A stretch of 64,000 nt of DNA from Streptomyces roseolus (GTDB lineage Bacteria > Actinomycetota > Actinomycetes > Streptomycetales > Streptomycetaceae): assembly GCF_014649855.1 (NCBI RefSeq), contig NZ_BMTV01000006.1, forward strand, positions 16,449-80,448. Direction: 5' to 3'. Within the stretch, counting starts at the first letter, position 1. Every line of letters begins with the position of its first letter. This document shows positions 1-10,689 of the stretch, piece by piece. Under the pieces are notes generated by a model. It did no database searches, was not told the origin of the DNA, and was given only the letters and a program-made list of their open reading frames with translations. The translations under genes and the position numbers were made by a program.

Positions 1-1190
1 CCCGGCTGCACCAGCGAGCCGTTGATCAGCTCGGCGGCCCGGCCGATGTTGATCGTCCGGTAGGGCGCGGTGGGGAAGTTCACGGTGAAGGTCGACATCT
101 GCTCCTTCACGCCGAGCGAGTCGAGGGTGGCGGAACTCACCTGCGGCTGGGTGACCTTGGTGGCCACGGCGGCGGTACGGGCCGCCTCCCCGGTCCGGGT
201 GAGCAGCGGGTCCACGGCGGCGGCCAGCGACTTCTCGGTCACCTCGCGGCCCGGCTTGCCCTCCTTCACCACGACGACCCTGCCGTCCCGCACGCCCAGG
301 GTGCCCTCCACCGGCGCGCCCGTCATGGAGGCCAGCGGGCGGGCGACGTCCGGGTCGCGCAGCAGGGCCGTGGTGTCGAGGGCGCCGGTCAGCCGGCCGC
401 CGTCGTTCTTCACGGTGAGGTGGTCGCCGAGGGTCTCGGGGGATATCCGCAGCCGCTCGTCGCCCACGGTGAGCGTCACCGGCCCGGAGACGGCGGGCCG
501 GGCGTACGTGTCGAGGAAGCGGGTCAGCTCGGCGGCGGGCAGCTTCGGCTCGGTCAGCGTCACCGGCAGGGCGAGGGCGGCGGCACCGGGGGAGGCCGGG
601 TAGGCGGCCCGCAGGGCCTCGGCGGCCTTCGCCGTGTCCAGCTTCTGCCCGATGACGGGCCGGGTGGCGACGGCCTCGCCGTCCCGGAAGGAGACAGAGC
701 CCTCCTTGACGGCCCGGTCGTTCCGCTTCGCCAGCGCGGTGACGGCCGCCTCGGTCTTCGCGGCGTCCTGGGCGAGGACCGGCTCGATCTCGCGGTCGCC
801 GGGGGAGAAGAGCCGGCCGATGACGGTGAAGGGGTCCTTGGACGGGTCGGCGGCCTTCTCGGCCGTCGCCTCCGCGTCGACCGTCAGTCCGGCGGCGGCC
901 GGGGAGACGCTCTCCGTGCGCTCGCCCACCTTCACCGCGATGGGCGCCGTCCAGGCCGCCGGGGCCTGCGCCCGCAGCCGCTCGGCGGCCTCGGCCCTGC
1001 TCAGGCCGCCTATGTCGATGCCGCCGGCCCGGGTGCCGGCGGATATGTCGTCGCCGGTGGCCACCAGACCGGCCACGTAGAGACCGCCCGCCGCGACGGC
1101 GACGACGCCCGTGGCGATCGCGGCCGTCCGCCACCGTGGGCGGCTCGTGGCGGCGTGCGTCGGGGCATGGTCGGTCCTGGGGCGGGGCAC
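1..1190 (-). CDS. VanW family protein, C-terminus beyond the window
   Basis: Partial gene of about 396 visible codons running off the left edge. The frame reads a basic N-terminus, one hydrophobic segment (about residues 22-45), then a long stretch resembling the putative peptidoglycan-binding domain found N-terminal to VanW. It reaches the start of the VanW core, visible as TFTVNFPTAPYRTINIGRAA followed by ELINGSLVQPG at the edge. Family members are membrane-anchored with the domain outside the cell and are linked to cell-wall or glycopeptide biology; the exact role is unknown. The GTG at 1188-1190 was chosen because GGGAG lies about 6 nt upstream and the frame stays coding from there. A GTG two bases upstream is in another, short frame. 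Confidence 0.85.
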   Translation of the reverse strand, partial: MPRPRTDHAPTHAATSRPRWRTAAIATGVVAVAAGGLYVAGLVATGDDISAGTRAGGIDIGGLSRAEAAERLRAQAPAAWTAPIAVKVGERTESVSPAAAGLTVDAEATAEKAADPSKDPFTVIGRLFSPGDREIEPVLAQDAAKTEAAVTALAKRNDRAVKEGSVSFRDGEAVATRPVIGQKLDTAKAAEALRAAYPASPGAAALALPVTLTEPKLPAAELTRFLDTYARPAVSGPVTLTVGDERLRISPETLGDHLTVKNDGGRLTGALDTTALLRDPDVARPLASMTGAPVEGTLGVRDGRVVVVKEGKPGREVTEKSLAAAVDPLLTRTGEAARTAAVATKVTQPQVSSATLDSLGVKEQMSTFTVNFPTAPYRTINIGRAAELINGSLVQP

Positions 1191-1703
1191 ACGCTCTCCC
1201 GGGTGCGTCGATGACAAGGGAATCCTCACGACGGTACGTCGAAAGAGTGCCAAATGCACATAAAGCCGTGCTGACCTGCGGCGATACCCCATGCGACGTC
1301 CCCGTCACGGAGGGTGCGGAACCGGGCTCGCGCACCCCGCCTCCGGCCTCCCGCCGACCCCGCCCCCGGCCCGCGAGGCGGCCCCCGATCTCCCGCCGGG
1401 CCGCTGGCCCTCCGGCCCCCTAGGCCGCCCCCGCGCCCGCCAGTCTCCGGCCCGCCCGGGCTGTCTCCGGTGTCTACGTGGGCAGCCCCCGGCCCGCACG
1501 CCTCCCCCCGGCCCGCGAGGCGGCCCCGGCCTCCCGCCGGGCCGCTGGCCCTCCGGCCCCCTAGGCCGCCCCCGCGCCCGCCGCCCCCGGTCTGCCCGGG
1601 CCGCCTCCGGCCCACCCGGGCCGCCCCGGCGCCCGCCGGGCCCGCTCCCCGGCGGGCACCGGTGCCCCGCCTCCCAGGGAGCCCCCGCGGCTACCCTGGT
1701 CCG
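1191..1703. other. 513-nt intergenic region between divergent genes
   Basis: This region lies between the VanW-type gene (leftward) and the iclR-type gene (rightward). The first 80 nt are comparatively AT-richer and should hold the VanW promoter. The rest is C-rich and dominated by a duplicated block (separate entry). Open frames crossing it have no ribosome binding site and look like artefacts. I see no RNA gene. Confidence 0.6.
1363..1582. repeat. Pair of about 78-bp direct repeats
   Basis: Copy 1 is 1363-1441 and copy 2 is 1505-1582. They are nearly identical: both run from CCCCCGGCCCGCGAGGCGG to CCCCTAGGCCGCCCCCGCGC, with a small indel and substitution near GATCTCC versus GGCCTCC. They are separated by 63 nt of related C-rich sequence. 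The block lies upstream of the iclR-type gene. It may be a simple duplication in non-coding DNA; no protein-coding interpretation is convincing. Confidence 0.8.
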
Positions 1704-2504
1704 ATGCCCGCCGACGCCCCGCTTCCCCCCTCTCACCCGCACCCCGAACCGCACCGGGCCGCCGTCGGGCCGCAGTCGGTGGAGCGGGCGCTGGAGCTGC
1801 TGGACCTGGTCGCCGACGCCGGGCGGGCCGTCGGGGCCAAGGCGCTCGCGCGGACGCTGGGCTGCTCGCTCTCGACCGTCTACCACCTGGCCGGGCCGCT
1901 GCTCGCCCGCGGGCACCTCGTCCGTACCGCCGAGGGGTACGCCCCCGGGCCCCGCGTCCCGGCCCTGCACCGCGCCCACCTCCGCCACCACGGCCTCGGC
2001 GCCCCCACCGGCGAACTCCTCGGGCGGCTGCGCCGGGCGACCGGCGCGGAGGCGTACCACACCGCCTACCGCGACGGCCTGATCACCGTCGTCGACACCA
2101 CCGCCCCCGTCACCGACACCGCCCACCCCTTCGCCCCCGGACCGGAGGCCCGCGCCCACGCCACCGCGCACGGCAAGGCGCTCCTCGCCGCCCTGCCGCG
2201 CTCCCGGCGCCGCCGCTACCTCGCCGAGCACGGCATGGCCCGCTTCACCGAGCGGACCATCACCGGAGCCGAACGCTTCGAGGCCGAGATGGCCACCGTC
2301 CGCGGCCAGGGCTACGCCGTCTCCGTCGGCGAGGCGGACCTCGCGTACACCTGCCTCGCGGTCGCCGTGCCCGACCGCGGCGACGGCATCGTGCACGCCC
2401 TCTCCGTCTCCCTGCCCACCGCGGACTTCGCCCGCCGCCAGGGCGCGGTCCGGGCCGCGCTGGCCCGCGCGGTGCCGGACTTTCCGGCCCTGCCGGAATC
2501 CTGA
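1704..2504 (+). CDS. IclR family transcriptional regulator
   Basis: 266 aa. An N-terminal winged helix-turn-helix (about residues 24-78: VERALELLDLVADAGR, then LARTLGCSLSTVYHLAGPLL) is followed by an IclR effector-binding domain (about 90-260, with the typical HGKALLAALP motif). Family members bind small carboxylates or aromatics and control nearby catabolic genes; the ligand here is unknown. The ATG at 1704 is the only start next to the HTH. A -10-like TACCCT at 1692-1697 places the likely transcript start at the ATG itself, and no Shine-Dalgarno is visible, so the mRNA is probably leaderless. The small monooxygenase gene 46 nt downstream may be co-transcribed. Confidence 0.92.
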   Translation: MPADAPLPPSHPHPEPHRAAVGPQSVERALELLDLVADAGRAVGAKALARTLGCSLSTVYHLAGPLLARGHLVRTAEGYAPGPRVPALHRAHLRHHGLGAPTGELLGRLRRATGAEAYHTAYRDGLITVVDTTAPVTDTAHPFAPGPEARAHATAHGKALLAALPRSRRRRYLAEHGMARFTERTITGAERFEAEMATVRGQGYAVSVGEADLAYTCLAVAVPDRGDGIVHALSVSLPTADFARRQGAVRAALARAVPDFPALPES

Positions 2505-2550
2505 CCGGCCGGCCTGGCCCGCACCGGGCCGCCCGGCGCAGCCTGACCGC

Positions 2551-2880
2551 ATGATCTTCATCGCCGTGCGCTTCACCGTCCGCCCCGACCTCGCCGACCA
2601 GTGGCTCGACCTGGTCGCCGACTTCACCGCCGCCACCCGCGCCGAGCCGGGCAACCTGTTCTTCGACTGGTCCCGCGGCGTCGACGACCCGAACGTCTTC
2701 ACCCTCCTGGAAGGGTTCGCCGACGACGAGGCCGGCGCCGTCCACGTCGCCTCCGACCACTTCGCCGCCGGACTCGCCGCCATGGCCGGTGCCGTCGCCG
2801 CCACTCCCGAGATCATCAACGTGAAGACGGAGCAGCGGGGCTGGGGCCCGATGGCGGAGCTCGCGCCCGCCGACGTCTGA
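2551..2880 (+). CDS. Putative quinol monooxygenase (antibiotic biosynthesis monooxygenase fold)
   Basis: 109 aa, one ABM domain: MIFIAVRFTVRPDLADQW at the N-terminus, a central FDWSRGVDDPNVFTLLEGF strand-helix, and a His-containing helix before a final strand. The length and dimeric ferredoxin-like layout fit YgiN-type cofactor-free monooxygenases that act on quinols or similar phenolics. The substrate cannot be told from sequence. It sits between IclR and LacI regulators on the same strand. No clear ribosome binding site precedes the ATG, so translation may depend on the upstream gene or on a leaderless transcript. Confidence 0.85.
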   Translation: MIFIAVRFTVRPDLADQWLDLVADFTAATRAEPGNLFFDWSRGVDDPNVFTLLEGFADDEAGAVHVASDHFAAGLAAMAGAVAATPEIINVKTEQRGWGPMAELAPADV

Positions 2881-2973
2881 TCCCGCCGGGGCCCGCCGCC
2901 CGCCTGATAGGTTCGCCGCACAGTACGGGCGGACGGCGGGCGGCGGGCCCGGGGCCGAGGGGAGAAGCGGCGC

Positions 2974-4008
2974 ATGGCGGTGAGCGGGCGACAGACCGGC
3001 AGGCCCACCCTGGAGGAGGTCGCGGCCCGGGCCGGAGTCGGCCGCGGCACCGTCTCCCGGGTCATCAACGGCTCCCCGAAGGTGAGCGAACAGGCCAGGG
3101 CCGCCGTCGAGAAGGCCGTCGCCGAACTCGGCTACGTCCCCAACCGTGCCGCCCGCGCCCTGGCCGGAAGCCGCACCGACGCCGTCGCCCTCGTCGTCCC
3201 CGAGACCGAGGCCCGGCTCTTCGCCGAACCGTACTTCCTCGACATCATCCGCGGCGTCAGCGGCGAACTCGCCGACGCCGACAAGCAGTTGCTGCTCACC
3301 CTGATCCGCAGCGACCAGGAGCGCCAGCGCTTCGAGCAGTACCTCGCCGCCCAGCGCGTCGACGGCGTCCTGCTCGTCTCCGTGCACGCCGACGACCCGC
3401 TGCCCGACCAGGTCCGCGCCCTCGGCCTGCCCGCCGTCCTCAACGGCCGCCGCCGCGAGGACGAGCCCGTCGCCTTCGTCGACTCCGACAACACCGGCGC
3501 CGGCCGCACCGCCGTCGCCCACCTCGCCGCCGCCGGCCGCCGCCGCATCGCCACCGTCACCGGCCCCCTCGACATGTACGGCGCCCGCTGCCGCCTCGAC
3601 GGCTACCGCGAGGGCCTCGCCGAGGCCGGGCTCCCCGCCGACGACGCCCTGGTCGCCACCGGCGACTTCACCGAGGAGGGCGGCCGCCGCGCCATGCGCG
3701 AACTCCTCGACCGCGCCCCGGACCTCGACGCCGTCTTCGCCGCCTCCGACGTGATGGCGGCCGGCGCCCGGGCCGTGCTGCGCGAGGCCGGCCGCCGCGT
3801 CCCCGAGGACGTCGCCCTCGTCGGCGTCGACGACTCCGCCGTCGCCCGCCTCATGGACCCGCCGCTCACCAGCGTCCGCCAGCCCATCGAGGAGATGGGC
3901 CGCACCATGGCCCGCATGCTCCTGGCCGAGATCGCCTCCCCGAGCGAACCCGACGACCAGCCCCGCCGGATGCTCCCCACCGAACTCGTCGTCCGCGCGT
4001 CCTCCTGA
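2974..4008 (+). CDS. LacI family transcriptional regulator
   Basis: 344 aa. The HTH at about 11-65 (PTLEEVAARAGVGRGTVSRV, then INGSPKVSE and the hinge helix around RAARALAG) is followed by a periplasmic-binding-protein-like sugar-sensing domain ending in the usual TSVRQPIEEMG motif. It should be a sugar-responsive repressor; no sugar genes adjoin it, so its targets lie elsewhere or it is autoregulated. The start is supported by GGGGAGAAG upstream of the ATG. A -10-like TAGGTT occurs at 2908-2913. Confidence 0.93.
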   Translation: MAVSGRQTGRPTLEEVAARAGVGRGTVSRVINGSPKVSEQARAAVEKAVAELGYVPNRAARALAGSRTDAVALVVPETEARLFAEPYFLDIIRGVSGELADADKQLLLTLIRSDQERQRFEQYLAAQRVDGVLLVSVHADDPLPDQVRALGLPAVLNGRRREDEPVAFVDSDNTGAGRTAVAHLAAAGRRRIATVTGPLDMYGARCRLDGYREGLAEAGLPADDALVATGDFTEEGGRRAMRELLDRAPDLDAVFAASDVMAAGARAVLREAGRRVPEDVALVGVDDSAVARLMDPPLTSVRQPIEEMGRTMARMLLAEIASPSEPDDQPRRMLPTELVVRASS

Positions 4009-4044
4009 CGCCGGCCGCCGCCACCGGCACGATCGCGCCACCCC

Positions 4045-4060
4045 GGGGCGTTCGCGCCCC
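4045..4060 (+). terminator. Hairpin with UUCG tetraloop after the LacI gene
   Basis: GGGGCG (4045-4050), TTCG loop, CGCCCC (4055-4060), 37 nt past the LacI stop. There is no T-tract, which is usual for Streptomyces terminators. Confidence 0.55.
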
Positions 4061-4166
4061 CGCGCGCCTCCGGCGGCGCCCTCCTCGCGCGGCGCGGACC
4101 CCGTGAGGACGGAATCCGCTCCCCGGCGTGTCGTTCGGGTGATCCCAGCAGGCGGCCCGGACGCGC

Positions 4167-5250
4167 ATGGGTTCGAATCGGGACATGGCTCCCTACGACA
4201 GGCGCACAGGCGGCTCCCCGAGGTCGCCGAAGGCCGGCGAGACCTGGTGGTACGCCGCCGTGGCCGCCGAGGCCGCCGACTCCTTCAGCACCCGCGTCCG
4301 CACCCGGACCCGGCGTGCCTGCCTCGGAGCGATCCTGCTCCTCACGCTCGTCTACGCGGGACTCGTGCTCACCGCCACCGGCCGACGCTGGGGCGACGCC
4401 GCCGTCACCGGCCGGCGCGCCGACACCCGTGTCGCCGCCCTCGTCCGCGACCATCCCTCGCTCGCCGGGGCCGCCACCCTCTCCCTCGTCCTCGCCTGCG
4501 TCCTCCTCGTCGGCATCGGCGCCGTGCGCAAGCGGTACGCGCTCACCGGCGCCGCCGCCGGAGCCGTCGCCGTCTCCCTCGCCGTCACCGGACTCCTCCA
4601 GCGGTACGCCCCCCGCCCCCGGCCCGTCGACGGCGTCGGGGCGCTCGTGCCCAGCGGGTTCCCCAGCGCCACCGCCACCCTCGCCTTCGGGGTCGCCCTC
4701 GCCCTCCCGCTGGTCGTCCCCCGGCACTCCCGGGCCCTGGTCACCGGCGCCGCGACCCTGTGGGCCGTGCTCCTCGGCGCGTACTCGATCGCCGCGGGCG
4801 ACCACCGTCCGGGCGACGTCATGGCCGCCGCCCTGCTCGCCCTCGCCGTCCAGTGCGGACTGATCGCCCTGCTCGCCCGCCGCGGCAAGGTCCGCCCCGG
4901 CGCCCGCCGCGGCACCGCCCTGCGCGGCCTCCCCGTCACCCTGCCGCTGGCGCTCGTCGCCACCGGTGGGCTCGTGGCCGGATTCCTGCTCCTCGGCGAC
5001 ACCCTCGGACTGCCCGCCACCGCCCCGTACGACCCCGACGAGCTCCGCCTCGCCCACCGCTGCGGCCAGGCCCTCGCCGCCGGGGTCGGCGCCGCCACGG
5101 GCCTCGCCCTCCTCGCCCTCGTCCGCCACGTCGACCTGGACGGCGGCCCCGCCGCGTACCGGCTCGGAGGCCCCTTCGTGGAGGACTCCGGAGCCCCCGA
5201 CCAAGGCGAGCTCGTGGGGCCCTTTACGGAGAACCACGATCACGAGATAT

Positions 5251-5255
<5 letters not shown>
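4167..5255 (+). CDS. PAP2-superfamily membrane phosphatase
   Basis: 362 aa with several membrane segments. The acid-phosphatase signature is spread over KRYALTG, then QRYAPRPRP, then SGFPSATAT (corresponding to PSGH) and GDHRPGDVMAA (corresponding to SRxxxxxHxxxD), so the His-Asp end is intact while the central motif has FPSA in place of the canonical PSGH. Such enzymes dephosphorylate lipid phosphates or undecaprenyl pyrophosphate on the outer membrane face. The ATG at 4167 gives the longest product; an ATG at 4185 is equally plausible because neither has a strong ribosome binding site. The C-terminal tail is hydrophilic. The gene ends 42 nt before icd. Confidence 0.82.
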
Positions 5256-7517
<2,262 letters not shown>

Positions 7518-7535
7518 TCCGGCACCCGACGCACG

Positions 7536-7568
7536 CCGCCCCGGCCGGAGCGATTCCGGCCGGGGCGG
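7536..7568 (+). terminator. icd terminator
   Basis: Perfect 14-bp inverted repeat, CCGCCCCGGCCGGA (7536-7549) and TCCGGCCGGGGCGG (7555-7568), with a 5-nt GCGAT loop, 18 nt after the icd stop. Confidence 0.85.
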
Positions 7569-7613
7569 TCGCGTCGGTGGCGCGTACGCCATCCGGGTGT
7601 GACCCTGGAGGGC

Positions 7614-7904
7614 ATGAGCTGGGCATCTTGGACGACCGCCGGTGTCTACACCGGGCGTGGTGGGGTGCTGACCGTCGAAGGCGGAATCGTCACGGGCGAC
7701 CTGACCGTGCACACGACCTTCGCCGACGGTGAGGCACGCGTGGCCGTGCAGTACAGCGGCGCCTCCGACTGGTTCACCATGTCGGGAAGTCCCGTCCCCT
7801 GTTCCTCGGAGGGAGAGAGCCGTGAACTCCACGACGCGGTCGTGGAGGCCGTGAGGGAGGGCGCCGGGGCCACCGTTCCCCGCCTCCCCCATCCGACCGG
7901 CTAG
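7614..7904 (+). CDS. Conserved hypothetical small protein
   Basis: 96 aa, [20 protein letters not shown]..., predicted soluble and beta-rich, no recognised domain and no signal peptide. Codon use and absence of rare codons support real coding. The ATG at 7614 directly follows CTGGAGGGC, an unusually tight ribosome binding site; a GTG at 7599 (101 aa) is the alternative and lacks one. It lies downstream of the icd terminator and upstream of the sigma-factor gene, so it probably has its own promoter. Function unknown. Confidence 0.6.
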   Translation: MSWASWTTAGVYTGRGGVLTVEGGIVTGDLTVHTTFADGEARVAVQYSGASDWFTMSGSPVPCSSEGESRELHDAVVEAVREGAGATVPRLPHPTG

Positions 7905-7981
7905 AAAAAGTGTTATCCCCACCCGGCGCCGCGCGTCTCCAGCAGGACGGGGACAGGACCGGGCACGAGGGAGCACCATCC

Positions 7982-9601
7982 ATGCACAGCGACGAGCAGC
8001 GCACCACCGCCCTGGTGGAGGCGGCGCGCGCGGGCGATCCGCACGCGCGGGAGGAACTGGTACGCGCCTTCCTGCCGCTCGTCCACAACATCGTGGGGCG
8101 CGCCCTCGACGGCCACGCCGACACCGACGACATCGTGCAGGAGACCCTGGTCAGGGCCCTCGACGGGCTGCCCGGGCTCCGCGACCCCGAACGCTTCCGG
8201 TCCTGGCTCGTCGCCATCGCCATGAACGGGGTGCGCCGCCGCTGGCGGGAACGCAGCCAGGCGCCCGTGCCCGGCCTCGACCGGGCCGTCGACCTCGCCG
8301 ACCCGGCGGGCGACTTCACCGACCTCACCATCCTCCGCCTGGGCCTCACCGGGCAGCGCCGCGACGTCGCCCGCGCCACCCGCTGGCTCGACGAGGACGA
8401 CCGCGAGCTGCTCGCCCTGTGGTGGCTGGAGGCCGCCGGGGAACTGACCCGCGCGGAGCTCGCCGAGGCCCTCGGGCTGCCCCCGGCCCACACCGCCGTC
8501 CGCGTCCAGCGCATGAAGGAACGCCTGGAGACCGGCCGGGCCGTCGTCGGCGCCCTCGGCGCCGTCCCCCGCTGCCCCGACCTCGCCGCCGCCCTCGCCC
8601 CCTGGGACGGCCGCCCCTCCCCGCTGTGGCGCAAGCGCATAGCCCGCCACCTGCGTGACTGCCGCGCCTGCGAGGCCGGCGACGCCCGTCGCGGCCTCGC
8701 CCCCGTCGAGGGCCTCCTCGTCGGCATCGGCCTGGTCCCGCCCGTCGCCGGCGTCCTCCTCGACGCCGGTGCGCCCCCGGCGTTCGCGGCGGAACCGGCG
8801 GGCGCGGCGACCGCGCCGCAGCCGTCGGACGGCCCGCAACCGTCGGACGGCCCGCAACCGTCGGACGGCCCGCAGCCGTCGGGAGGCCCGGAGCCGTCCG
8901 GCGTGGCGGAGTCCGCGGGCGGTCACGCCGCGCCGTCCCGGCCGGCCGGGCGCCGCGCCGGAGCGGCGGGAGCCGCCGGGGTCGCGGCCGTCGCCGTGCT
9001 CGGCGCGCTCGTCCTCACCCTCCCCGGGACGACGGAGCCGCCGCCCGCGCCCCGGCCCGCCGCCGCACCGCCCGCCACCACCCCCGCGGCGACGACGCCC
9101 CCGCCCACCCCCGCGCCGAGCACCGCCACCGCGGCCGCCACCCGTCCCGCGATGCCCACCCGCACGCCCACGACCGCCCCGCCCACCCCGACGCGCACCA
9201 CCCCACCGCCCCCGGCCGACCCGGGGGAACGGGTCACCGAGCTGGTCAACCGGCTCCGCGCGGAAGCCGGTTGCGCCCCCCTGCGCACCGACCCCCGGCT
9301 GACCGCCGCCGCCCGCGCCTACGCCCGGGACATGACGGCCCGCGGCTACTACGGTCACGCCAGCCCCGAGGGCGAGTTCGCGGACGCCCGGATGACCGGG
9401 GCCGGCTACCGCTGGTCGGCCTGGGCGGAGAACCTCGCCGAGGGCCAGAAGGACCCGGCCACGGTCGTCGCCGGCTGGCGGGACGACGCCGGCCACGCGC
9501 GCAACATGCTCGACTGCGCCTACCGCGACACCGGCGTGGCCGCCGCGCCCGGTCCGCGCGGCACGGTCTGGGTGCAGAAACTGGCCGCGCCCGCGCACTG
9601 A
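7982..9601 (+). CDS. Membrane-tethered ECF sigma factor with extracellular CAP domain
   Basis: 539 aa. Domains in order: sigma-70 region 2 (about 8-95, with DTDDIVQETLVRAL and SWLVAIAMNGVRRRW); region 4 (about 135-180, ELTRAELAEALGLPPAHTAV); a zinc-anti-sigma-like H223-x3-C227-x2-C230 (RHLRDCRACE); Pro/Gly repeats (four PQPS-type hexapeptides); one membrane span (about 325-345); a Pro/Thr-rich linker; and a C-terminal CAP/SCP domain (about 413-538, YGHASPEGEF, WAENLAEG, HARNML). Topology predicts a cytoplasmic sigma part and an external sensor part. The ATG at 7982 has GGGAG upstream. Known actinobacterial ECF groups carry zinc-finger/TM/extracytoplasmic extensions; the CAP domain as sensor is the unusual part. 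Confidence 0.88.
   Translation: MHSDEQRTTALVEAARAGDPHAREELVRAFLPLVHNIVGRALDGHADTDDIVQETLVRALDGLPGLRDPERFRSWLVAIAMNGVRRRWRERSQAPVPGLDRAVDLADPAGDFTDLTILRLGLTGQRRDVARATRWLDEDDRELLALWWLEAAGELTRAELAEALGLPPAHTAVRVQRMKERLETGRAVVGALGAVPRCPDLAAALAPWDGRPSPLWRKRIARHLRDCRACEAGDARRGLAPVEGLLVGIGLVPPVAGVLLDAGAPPAFAAEPAGAATAPQPSDGPQPSDGPQPSDGPQPSGGPEPSGVAESAGGHAAPSRPAGRRAGAAGAAGVAAVAVLGALVLTLPGTTEPPPAPRPAAAPPATTPAATTPPPTPAPSTATAAATRPAMPTRTPTTAPPTPTRTTPPPPADPGERVTELVNRLRAEAGCAPLRTDPRLTAAARAYARDMTARGYYGHASPEGEFADARMTGAGYRWSAWAENLAEGQKDPATVVAGWRDDAGHARNMLDCAYRDTGVAAAPGPRGTVWVQKLAAPAH
8819..8890 (+). repeat. Four tandem 18-bp units inside the sigma-CAP gene
   Basis: Units of the form CARCCGTCGGACGGCCCG (the fourth with GGGAGG) encode PQPSDG repeats between the zinc-finger-like motif and the membrane span. 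The number of such units probably varies among strains. Confidence 0.85.
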
Positions 9602-9613
9602 CCCCGTCCCCGG

Positions 9614-10501
9614 TCAGCTCCTCCTGCCGAAGTCCTGTACCCACCACGGCCCGTCGGCCGTCAGGGCCACGCCGACGCCGACGTCGTGGAACGAGCAGTC
9701 GAGGATGTTCGCCCGGTGCGCCGGGCTGTCCATCCAGTCGTCCATCACCCGCTGCGGGGTCTTCGGCCCCTTGTGGATGTTCTCGCCCCACGCCGACCAG
9801 TCGTAGCCCGCCCGGGTCATCCGGTCGCCGCCGTCGCGCCCCTCCGGGCTGTCGTGGGCGTAGTAGTCGCGCGCCGCCATGTCGTCGGCGTGCCCCTGGG
9901 CGGCCCTGGCGAGCCGCGCCTCCGGCCGCAGCGGCCCGCAACCAGCCCGGTCCCGTTCGGCGTTGGCGAGGGCGATGACGTCCTCGACGTAGCCGGCGGC
10001 GCGCGACGGCACCGCCACCGGAGCGGCGCGCTCGGCCCCCGTCTGGGGCGCGAGCCCGTCGGAGGCCGGCCCGCCCCGCTCCCCGGCGCGGGCCGGGGGC
10101 GAGGCGGGGGCCCGGGTGGGGTGGGACGGGGGTGGGGCCTCGGCGGCGGGGGGCCTGGCCGCGCGGGGGACGGAAGCCGTGGGCGGGTGGGCCGCGTACA
10201 GGCCGAGGAGGACGGTGACGGCGGTGGCGGCCGTGCCCGCGGCGAGCACCGACGCGGCGAACCCCGGCCGACGGAGCGCCCGGCGCCGGACCGGGCCGCC
10301 GCGGCGACGGCGGCCGGCGGCGGGGGAGCCGGGGCAGTGGGGGTGTCCGTGGGGGTCGGAGGGCGGGAGACCGGCGGGTCCGTGCAGGGCGGAGGGGGCG
10401 GGGCCGGGGGGTGCGTGGGGTCCGGCGGGTTCGGGGCCGGGGGGTTCGTGGGGGTCGTGGGGGTCGGAAGGGCCGGGACCTGGGGGACCGTCGTACCGCA
10501 T
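9614..10501 (-). CDS. Membrane-anchored CAP/SCP domain protein
   Basis: 295 aa. A long Pro/Gly/His-rich N-terminus (1-75) precedes a basic patch and a single membrane segment (about 81-103), then a Pro/Ala linker and a CAP domain (about 170-295: YYAHDSPEGRDGGDRMTRAG, YDWSAWGENI, SPAHRANILDCSF, DVGVG). The CAP His and Glu positions are present. It resembles the CAP domain of the neighbouring sigma factor, and the two genes converge with 12 nt between stops. The ATG at 10501 has GGAG 5 nt upstream; an in-frame GTG further upstream would add 32 residues without a binding site. Role unknown; bacterial CAP proteins are usually secreted or surface proteins. Confidence 0.88.
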   Translation of the reverse strand: MRYDGPPGPGPSDPHDPHEPPGPEPAGPHAPPGPAPSALHGPAGLPPSDPHGHPHCPGSPAAGRRRRGGPVRRRALRRPGFAASVLAAGTAATAVTVLLGLYAAHPPTASVPRAARPPAAEAPPPSHPTRAPASPPARAGERGGPASDGLAPQTGAERAAPVAVPSRAAGYVEDVIALANAERDRAGCGPLRPEARLARAAQGHADDMAARDYYAHDSPEGRDGGDRMTRAGYDWSAWGENIHKGPKTPQRVMDDWMDSPAHRANILDCSFHDVGVGVALTADGPWWVQDFGRRS

Positions 10502-10602
10502 GGGGCTCCGCTCTCTCGCCTGCGCCGCCGTCCGGACCGGGGCGAGGGGCCCCGGGGCGACGGGGTCAAGGCTTTCCGCCCGCCCGCGCCCCGACACCCG
10601 AC

Positions 10603-10654
10603 GTCAACCCGGCGGGTCAACTCTCCGTGTCAACCCGCCGAGTCGGCTTGACGT
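10603..10654. repeat. 13-nt tandem direct repeats (GTCAA boxes)
   Basis: GTCAA or GTC recurs exactly every 13 nt at 10603, 10616, 10629 and 10642: GTCAACCCGGCGG, GTCAACTCTCCGT, GTCAACCCGCCGA, then GTCGGCTTGACGT. An inverted TTGAC occurs at 10648-10652. It lies about 100 nt upstream of the CAP gene start and just past the stress-protein stop, where an activator-binding array could sit. Confidence 0.6.
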
Positions 10655-10689
10655 GGCGGCCGTACGGGTGCAGCGCGTCCGCCCGGCTC

